A stretch of DNA of 10,547 bases from SIG454 sp045578465 (GTDB taxonomy: Bacteria; Bacillota; Clostridia; Monoglobales; Monoglobaceae), in NCBI GenBank assembly GCA_045578465.1, contig JAZNKJ010000046.1, positions 1-10,547 on the forward strand. Reading direction: 5' to 3'. A program made the position numbers and the translations under genes. The notes beneath the pieces were generated by a model. It searched no databases. It was not told the origin of the DNA and saw nothing but the letters and a program-made list of their open reading frames with translations. This document shows, one piece after another, positions 5,651-10,547 of the stretch; the stretch's first letter is position 1; each line of letters starts with the position of its first letter.

Positions 5651-7993
5651 ATGCCAAAGACAGAGGTTACCACCTATGAAAGAATATGTATGGGTCCGCC
5701 AAAAAAGAAGATTTCAATTGAAAAAAAAGATATAATTGAAAGAGTCGGCGGAATTTTTATGGGGGCGTCCTCCCCTTATTTTGGAATTGCGCCTTTCGGC
5801 CTTGGGTTTATGACCCTTGAAAGACGGCTTTCGCTGAAAGCTCTGATAAGCGCAGTATCTATATTTTTAGGAAGTCTTTTAATGTGGGACAAGCTTTTAA
5901 TCGTCCGATATGCCATGGCGACGGTTATTTATCTTATGGCTCTTTTTGTTTTGGAAAAGGATGTAAAGCTGACTCAAAAAACCGCCCCTATTGTTATGAG
6001 CTCGTCCCTTGCTCTTGTTGATATCGCCATTGGCTACATAAGAGGATACAGCTTTATATGGGCTCTTAACCTTGTTTATGAGATAACGGGAATTTTCCTT
6101 GGGTCTTATGCTATGGAAAAAGGAAAGAATGTTATAAGAAGCAAAAGGCTTTTTTCGAGGAATCTGACGGGAGACGAAAAGCTTTCCTTAATATTTATAG
6201 GTGCGCTATTATTTTTAAGCATAAAGAATTTTGATTTTATAGACGGTTTTTCTCTGGCAAATGCTCTTGCAGGATTTTTAATTCTGGGGGCGGCAAGAAG
6301 TCTGGGGGCAACGCAAACTGCGGCCATTGGATTGAGCCTTGGAATGCTCCTGGGAATTGAGACGGATTATTTCCTGCCCTTTATGGGAGCCTTTGGTTTT
6401 TGCTCTTTATGTACAGGGGTGGTGGCAAAAAAGGGAAAGGCTTGGGCGGTTATTTCTCTTTTGATTGCTGACGCCATTGTTATTGTCTATGTCAACGGCG
6501 CTATGCGGGATATGCTCAGCATCTATGAAATAATAGTGGCGGCGGCAGCCTTTTCGGCTGTTCCTGATAAGGCTTATGATAGGTTCGGTCGGCTTTTTAA
6601 AATCAAAAACCCCGATTCTGCAACCATAAGAAAGATTAAAGGAAGCCTGATTTTAAGGCTCAAAGCGGTGTCTACATCATTTTCGTCTTTGGGGGAAACA
6701 ATGTCAAAGCTCTCCAAAAACGAAGAAGAGCAAATGGGAGAAGATATCGCGGTGGTCTTTGACAAAACCGCCGAGAAGGTCTGCGCCAAATGCCAGAGAG
6801 GAGGGCTCTGCTGGGGACGGGAATTTAATTCCACTTATAGAAGTTTTTTAAAGCTTATGGAAAGCATCGACCAGAGCGGAGAGGTTAATGAAGAACAGGT
6901 AAATGAGGCCTTTTATAGTAAATGCAAAAATGTTTCCGCTCTGACTGGAACTCTTAATAACCAGCTCAGCATCTATCGGCTGAACCACTCCTGGCAGAAA
7001 AGGATAGGAGAAAGTCAGCTTGCGGTTTATCAGCAGATTGCAGGGGTTTCCAAAATCATAAACGAGCTTGCAAGAGAAATAAACGAGGATATAAATTATG
7101 ACAGCCTTATGGCAAGTGAGCTTAAATTGAGAATTGAAAGCAGAGGGATTAAAGTTCGGGATATTAATGTTATAAAAAACCGCGACAAGAAGATAAGAGT
7201 TGAGATGAGCATAAGGCATACCGATTTTAAAGCAAGAGGAAAAGGCGTCATAAGGGGGGTCATCTCCTCAGCGGTTGGAAAGGATGTCAACATCTATAAA
7301 ATAAGAGAGGACGGGGATTATGTTATGATTATGATTGACGAAAGCGAAATCTTTGAAATTGAACAGGGTTATGCAAGAGCGGGCACCTCGGAAGAAAGCG
7401 GAGATAATTTTAGATGCTTTATGCCGGGTGGCGGAAAGTTTGTTATGACATTAAGCGACGGAATGGGGACGGGCAAAAGAGCCTCTCTTGAAAGTCAGGC
7501 GATTGTGGAGCTTTTAGACAGCTTCCTCCGTGCAGGCTTTGACAAGCATACGGCAGTAAGGCTTATAAATTCCATTATGGTTCTAAAATCGGAAAATGAC
7601 TCATTTGCAACCCTTGATATGTGCATAATAGATTTGCATACGGGAGAGGTTGAGTTTATCAAAACGGGTGCCGAGCCAAGCTTTATAAAGCAGGGAAGAA
7701 ATGTTGAAACCGTTCGGGCGGCGTCTCTACCCGTTGGCCTTATGCCTGAAATGGAGGTTTCTACTTTTGCAAGAAAGGTAAAAGAGGGAGATACAATTGT
7801 TATGATAACCGACGGGGTTGAAACAAAAGAGGGCGGAGATAAATGGATAAAAGGCTTTATGGAAAGTGTCCAGCCCACCTCTGCAAACGATTTGGCGCAA
7901 AAGCTCTTGGACAGAGCCATAAAGGAAAGTGGCGGCAAGCCCTATGACGATATGACCGTTATTTCCTTAAAGGTAAGAAAAAAGAGCGCATAA
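5651..7993 (+). CDS. spoIIE: Stage II sporulation protein E, PP2C-type phosphatase
   Basis: SpoIIE dephosphorylates the anti-anti-sigma factor SpoIIAA, which frees sigma-F in the forespore. It also associates with the asymmetric division septum. The 780-residue protein is slightly shorter than the ~827 residues of B. subtilis. It has a polytopic membrane region (about 32-315, near ten helices), then a central regulatory region (about 316-590) with C378-x2-C381-x5-C387-W. The C-terminal PP2C domain (about 590-780) carries metal-binding aspartates in SDGMGTG (D603), ITDGVE (D721) and YDDMTV (D766/D767). An upstream in-frame TTG at 5567 lies before the promoter and is rejected. ATG 5651 has GAGGGAG about five bases upstream. 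It is divergent from rnf and convergent with ppdK, and is probably monocistronic because a strong hairpin overlaps its stop codon. Confidence 0.96.
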   Translation: MPKTEVTTYERICMGPPKKKISIEKKDIIERVGGIFMGASSPYFGIAPFGLGFMTLERRLSLKALISAVSIFLGSLLMWDKLLIVRYAMATVIYLMALFVLEKDVKLTQKTAPIVMSSSLALVDIAIGYIRGYSFIWALNLVYEITGIFLGSYAMEKGKNVIRSKRLFSRNLTGDEKLSLIFIGALLFLSIKNFDFIDGFSLANALAGFLILGAARSLGATQTAAIGLSLGMLLGIETDYFLPFMGAFGFCSLCTGVVAKKGKAWAVISLLIADAIVIVYVNGAMRDMLSIYEIIVAAAAFSAVPDKAYDRFGRLFKIKNPDSATIRKIKGSLILRLKAVSTSFSSLGETMSKLSKNEEEQMGEDIAVVFDKTAEKVCAKCQRGGLCWGREFNSTYRSFLKLMESIDQSGEVNEEQVNEAFYSKCKNVSALTGTLNNQLSIYRLNHSWQKRIGESQLAVYQQIAGVSKIINELAREINEDINYDSLMASELKLRIESRGIKVRDINVIKNRDKKIRVEMSIRHTDFKARGKGVIRGVISSAVGKDVNIYKIREDGDYVMIMIDESEIFEIEQGYARAGTSEESGDNFRCFMPGGGKFVMTLSDGMGTGKRASLESQAIVELLDSFLRAGFDKHTAVRLINSIMVLKSENDSFATLDMCIIDLHTGEVEFIKTGAEPSFIKQGRNVETVRAASLPVGLMPEMEVSTFARKVKEGDTIVMITDGVETKEGGDKWIKGFMESVQPTSANDLAQKLLDRAIKESGGKPYDDMTVISLKVRKKSA

Positions 7994-8029
7994 AACAAAA
8001 GGACAAGCTTACCGCTTGTCCTTTTGTTT
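7993..8029. terminator. spoIIE terminator, near-symmetric
   Basis: A perfect 16-bp stem (7993-8008 against 8014-8029) with loop TTACC begins in the last base of the spoIIE stop codon and ends in TTTTGTTT. Because the stem base is A-rich on one side and T-rich on the other, it should also stop transcripts arriving from ppdK. It stands where the third hairpin of an E element would be, directly before a truncated E end (8033-8049). Confidence 0.85.
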
Positions 8030-8032
8030 ATG

Positions 8033-8049
8033 GTAATAGGCGAAGGCAG
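8033..8049. repeat. E0: truncated right end of the three-hairpin element
   Basis: GTAATAGGCGAAGGCAG matches the right end of E1 (8224-8241) except for one missing A. The rest of the element is absent and the spoIIE terminator adjoins instead. It suggests that the array once had another copy here, or that the spoIIE terminator was joined to it by deletion. Confidence 0.6.
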
Positions 8050-8126
8050 AGAAAAAAATAAGGGTAGAATTAAATCTACCATTATTTGATATATCTAAGA
8101 AATTACATATTCTTAATTGCTGCCTG
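8038..8126 (-). repeat. Duplicated ppdK 3' end plus terminator (T1), 89-bp direct repeat
   Basis: These 89 bp match 8428-8516 with only two differences (8075 T against C, 8081 A against C), an offset of 390 bp. The copy includes the last codons of ppdK (QAAIKNM-stop on the minus strand) and its terminator. The second difference breaks one pair of the 12-bp terminator stem, so this copy is slightly decayed. It is not a functional gene, since only the last few codons are present. Confidence 0.9.
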
Positions 8127-8241
8127 CCGGAGTGTTAATAAAATATGCCGGGGGCATATTTTTAACGCAGGATAGGCAACGGACTGTTGCCGAATATAAA
8201 AGAAAACCAAAAGGTTTTCTTCTGTAATAGGCGAAAGGCAG
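8120..8241. repeat. E1: 122-bp three-hairpin element with inverted ends
   Basis: The ends CTGCCTGCC and GGCGAAAGGCAG are imperfect inverted repeats. Three hairpins follow one another. H1 is AAAATATGCC-GGG-GGCATATTTT (8140-8162), H2 is GGCAAC-GGACT-GTTGCC (8175-8191) and H3 is AAGAAAACC-AAAA-GGTTTTCTT (8200-8221). The framework (GCCGGAGTGTTAA before H1, CG-AGGAT after it, AGGCGAA-GGCAG at the end) is shared with E2, while H2 and H3 stems are unrelated in sequence. No protein coding is evident. It resembles REP- or MITE-type extragenic elements, but I cannot assign a named family. Confidence 0.75.
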
Positions 8242-8315
8242 CCAAATAAAACAAAAAGGGCAAGCATAAGCTTACCCTTTTAATATAATCAAAATTGATT
8301 AAGCGTTCTTAATTG
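8242..8315 (-). repeat. T2: variant ppdK-like 3' end with its own terminator
   Basis: On the minus strand this block, with the adjoining bases of E2, reads QAAIKNA-stop instead of the QAAIKNM-stop of ppdK. The sequence after the stop is then unrelated to T1 and T3. It still ends in a terminator: a 12-bp stem (8254-8265 against 8270-8281) with loop ATAA and a T-rich run. The one non-Watson-Crick pair is G-U in the minus-strand transcript but A-C on the plus strand, so the hairpin fits transcription from the ppdK side. It looks like the end of a diverged ppdK allele or paralogue. Confidence 0.65.
8245..8281 (-). terminator. Intrinsic terminator inside T2
   Basis: Minus-strand stem AAAAGGGTAAGC, loop TTAT, then GCTTGCCCTTTT followed by more T-rich sequence. 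It is a second barrier to read-through from ppdK, about 200 bp beyond the first. Confidence 0.7.
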
Positions 8316-8439
8316 CTGCCTGCCGGAGTGTTAAGACGATATGCCGGGGGCATATCGGTAGCGTAGGATTGTGAAATGCGAGAGCATTTCAGTTATCGAG
8401 GAAACGCAAAGCGTTTCATACAAAAGCAGGCGAAGGCAG
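8316..8439. repeat. E2: 124-bp three-hairpin element with inverted ends
   Basis: The ends CTGCCTGCC and GGCGAAGGCAG are imperfect inverted repeats. H1 is CGATATGCC-GGG-GGCATATCG (8337-8357), H2 is TGAAATGC-GAGA-GCATTTCA (8372-8391) and H3 is GAAACGC-AAA-GCGTTTC (8401-8417). Compared with E1, the top of H1 is the same but its base has changed on both sides, so pairing is kept. H2 and H3 keep position but have new stems. E2 starts 196 bp after E1 and 194 bp before the equivalent CTGCCTG inside ppdK (8510). Confidence 0.75.
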
Positions 8440-8441
8440 AG

Positions 8442-8477
8442 AAAAAAATAAGGGTAGAATTAAACCTACCCTTATTT
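8442..8477 (-). terminator. ppdK terminator
   Basis: On the minus strand a perfect 12-bp stem, AAATAAGGGTAG (8466-8477) with CTACCCTTATTT (8446-8457), encloses an 8-base loop and runs into a tract of seven T (8442-8448). It begins about 15 bases past the ppdK stop codon. This is the intact original of the decayed copy at 8052-8087. Confidence 0.9.
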
Positions 8478-8492
8478 GATATATCTAAGAAA

Positions 8493-10547
8493 TTACATAT
8501 TCTTAATTGCTGCCTGAGCCGCTGCAAGTCTTGCAATCGGAACACGGAATGGTGAACAAGATACATAATCAAGTCCGATTTCGTGGCAGAACTCAACAGA
8601 TACAGGGTCGCCGCCGTGCTCACCGCAGATACCGCAGTGCATTGTAGAGCGAACTTTCTTACCCTTTTCAACAGCCATTTCCATAAGCTGACCAACACCT
8701 GTCTGGTCGAGCTTTGCAAATGGATCGTTCTCGAAGATCTTTGCATCATAGTAAGCGTCTAAGAACTTACCAGCATCGTCTCTTGAGAAGCCGTATGTCA
8801 TCTGTGTTAAGTCGTTTGTACCGAAGCAGAAGAATTCAGCTTCTGTTGCAATAGCGTCAGCTGTGAGACAAGCTCTTGGGATTTCCATCATAGTACCAAC
8901 TTCGTATTTGAGGTCAGCGCCAGCAGCTGCGATTTCAGCATCAGCAGTTTCAACAACAAAGTTCTTAACATATTTGAATTCTTTAAGGTCGCCTGGGAGT
9001 GGAATCATAATTTCAGGAACGAGATCCCAGTCAGGATGAGCCTTCTTAACATTGATAGCCGCACGGATAACAGCCTTTGTCTGCATCTTTGCAATTTCAG
9101 GATATGTTACAGCAAGACGGCAACCACGGTGTCCCATCATTGGGTTGAATTCGTGGAGTGAAGAGATGATAGCCTTGATGTCAGCAACGCTCTTACCCTG
9201 AGCATCAGCAAGGAGCTTAATGTCAGCTTCTTCTGTTGGAACGAATTCGTGGAGTGGTGGGTCTAAGAATCTGATTGTAACAGGATGTCCCTCTAATGCT
9301 TCGTAAAGAGCTTCGAAGTCGCCCTGCTGATAAGGAAGAATCTTATCAAGAGCAGCTTCTCTTTCTTCTACTGTGTCAGCACAAATCATTTCACGGAAAG
9401 CAGCGATTCTTTCAGCCTCAAAGAACATATGTTCTGTACGGCAAAGACCGATACCTTCGGCGCCGAGCTCACGAGCTTTCTTAGCGTCAGCAGGAGTATC
9501 AGCGTTTGTTCTAACTTTAAGTGTTCTGAATTCATCAGCCCACTGCATAATTCTTCCGAATTCGCCTGCGATTTCAGCGTCAACTGTTGGGATGATACCG
9601 TCATAGATAGCACCTGTTGAACCGTCGATAGAAATGCAGTCGCCTTCTGTAAATGTTTTACCTGCAAGAGTAAATTTCTTGTTTTCTTCGTCCATATTGA
9701 TGTCGCCACAACCGGATACACAGCAAGTACCCATACCACGAGCAACAACGGCAGCGTGAGATGTCATACCGCCACGAACTGTTAAGATACCCTGAGAAGC
9801 CTTCATACCTGTAATATCTTCAGGAGATGTTTCAAGACGAACGAGGATAACCTTTTCGCCTCTTGCGTTCCAAGCTTCCGCATCTTCAGCTGTAAATACT
9901 ATCTTACCGCAAGCAGCACCAGGAGAAGCGCCAAGGCCTCTGCCCATAGGAGTTGCAGCCTTTAATGCTTTTGCATCAAACTGTGGGTGTAAAAGTGTGT
10001 CGAGGTTTCTTGGGTCGATCATAGCAACAGCCTTCTTCTTATCGATCATTCCCTCGTCAACTAAGTCACAAGCGATCTTAAGAGCAGCCTTAGCTGTTCT
10101 CTTACCGTTTCTTGTCTGAAGCATATAAAGCTTTCTGTTTTCGATTGTGAATTCCATATCCTGCATACCTCTGTAGTGGTCTTCAAGGATTCCGCAAACC
10201 TTTTTGAATTCTTCAAAAGCTTCGGGGAACTTGTCAGCCATCTGAGCGATAGGCATGGGAGTTCTAACACCGGCAACAACGTCTTCACCCTGTGCGTTAA
10301 CAAGGAATTCACCCATAAGGCCTTTATCACCTGTAGCAGGGTCACGTGTGAAAGCAACACCTGTACCGCAATCGTCACCCATGTTACCGAAAGCCATAGC
10401 CTGAACGTTAACAGCAGTACCCCATGAGTAAGGAATATCGTTGTCACGACGGTAAACGTTTGCACGGGGGTTGTCCCATGAACGGAAAACTGCTTCAACA
10501 GCGCCCATAAGCTGTTCTTTGGGATCTGTGGGGAAGTCTTTACCGAT
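8493..10547 (-). CDS. ppdK: Pyruvate, phosphate dikinase, N-terminus beyond window
   Basis: PPDK catalyses ATP + phosphate + pyruvate to AMP + PPi + PEP, reversibly, in the cytoplasm; many clostridia use it in glycolysis. The visible 684 residues lack about 190 N-terminal ones compared with the ~875-residue family, and the frame is open to the window edge (beginning IGKDFPTDPKEQL). The ATP-grasp remainder includes MQDMEFTIENRKLYMLQTRNGKRTA. The central swivelling domain has GGMTSHAAVVARGMG with the phosphorylated histidine at 9756-9758. Two residues before it is the threonine that PPDK regulatory proteins modify in this family. The C-terminal PEP/pyruvate barrel has LCRTEHMFF, FGTNDLTQMTYGFSRDD and CGICGEHGGDP. 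It ends AAAQAAIKNM, and this extreme 3' end is copied in the adjacent array. Confidence 0.97.
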   Translation of the reverse strand: MGKDFPTDPKEQLMGAVEAVFRSWDNPRANVYRRDNDIPYSWGTAVNVQAMAFGNMGDDCGTGVAFTRDPATGDKGLMGEFLVNAQGEDVVAGVRTPMPIAQMADKFPEAFEEFKKVCGILEDHYRGMQDMEFTIENRKLYMLQTRNGKRTAKAALKIACDLVDEGMIDKKKAVAMIDPRNLDTLLHPQFDAKALKAATPMGRGLGASPGAACGKIVFTAEDAEAWNARGEKVILVRLETSPEDITGMKASQGILTVRGGMTSHAAVVARGMGTCCVSGCGDINMDEENKKFTLAGKTFTEGDCISIDGSTGAIYDGIIPTVDAEIAGEFGRIMQWADEFRTLKVRTNADTPADAKKARELGAEGIGLCRTEHMFFEAERIAAFREMICADTVEEREAALDKILPYQQGDFEALYEALEGHPVTIRFLDPPLHEFVPTEEADIKLLADAQGKSVADIKAIISSLHEFNPMMGHRGCRLAVTYPEIAKMQTKAVIRAAINVKKAHPDWDLVPEIMIPLPGDLKEFKYVKNFVVETADAEIAAAGADLKYEVGTMMEIPRACLTADAIATEAEFFCFGTNDLTQMTYGFSRDDAGKFLDAYYDAKIFENDPFAKLDQTGVGQLMEMAVEKGKKVRSTMHCGICGEHGGDPVSVEFCHEIGLDYVSCSPFRVPIARLAAAQAAIKNM

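Noticed and set aside
5476..5673. 66-codon N-terminal extension of RnfC
   Set aside because: The extension crosses the rnf promoter and part of the spoIIE leader. The conserved RnfC sequence begins at the ATG at 5475 with a good ribosome binding site.
8120..8180. Short minus-strand peptide shared by E1 and E2 (MPPAY..NTPAGSN then stop)
   Set aside because: Both copies can be read this way, but the similarity follows the conserved DNA framework of H1. No ribosome binding site or start context supports translation.
8033..8509. CRISPR array or integron attC array
   Set aside because: The ~195-bp units contain gene ends and terminators and are not short identical repeats with unique spacers. 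No cas genes or integrase are seen, and the core sites required of attC are not matched.
8038..8516. Diversity-generating retroelement (template and variable repeats at a gene end)
   Set aside because: The repeats sit at the end of ppdK, but the two differences are not adenine-specific changes within a variable domain and no reverse transcriptase is present in the window.

Overview
The window reads as part of the chromosome of an anaerobic, endospore-forming member of the Clostridia. Three things point there: a complete six-gene Rnf cluster in the order rnfC-D-G-E-A-B (membrane ferredoxin:NAD+ oxidoreductase), a full-length spoIIE (sporulation phosphatase), and the 3' part of ppdK (pyruvate, phosphate dikinase). 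The species cannot be named from the sequence alone.

Layout. Positions 1-362 hold no convincing gene. They contain a ~277-bp unit bounded by long inverted repeats with a strong internal hairpin, and a good minus-strand promoter (315-343) that fires into it. Positions 363-5475 are the minus-strand rnf operon, tightly packed with 8-11 bp overlaps or short gaps. Its promoter lies at about 5525-5553. The ~175-bp divergent gap to spoIIE (5651, plus strand) also carries a spoIIE promoter with a 21-bp spacer, the unusual spacing known for Spo0A-activated sigma-A promoters, beside a TTGTCAA-N11-TTGACAA dyad. spoIIE ends at 7993 in a bidirectional hairpin terminator. Positions 8033-8509 are a composite tandem array with a ~195-bp period. 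In it, copies of the extreme 3' end of ppdK plus a terminator ('T' blocks) alternate with ~123-bp three-hairpin elements ('E' blocks). The real ppdK (minus strand, N-terminus beyond the window) follows from 8493.

How the parts work together. Rnf couples reduced ferredoxin oxidation to NAD+ reduction and builds a Na+ or H+ gradient. PPDK interconverts pyruvate and PEP. Both are typical of clostridial energy metabolism. SpoIIE dephosphorylates SpoIIAA to release sigma-F in the forespore. rnf and spoIIE share one divergent control region. spoIIE and ppdK converge on the repeat array, which stacks several terminators between them.

The least ordinary parts are the 8033-8509 array, where two E copies keep hairpin positions while two of three stems change completely, and the inverted-repeat unit at the left edge. 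Neither is explained by a standard feature type that I can name with confidence.
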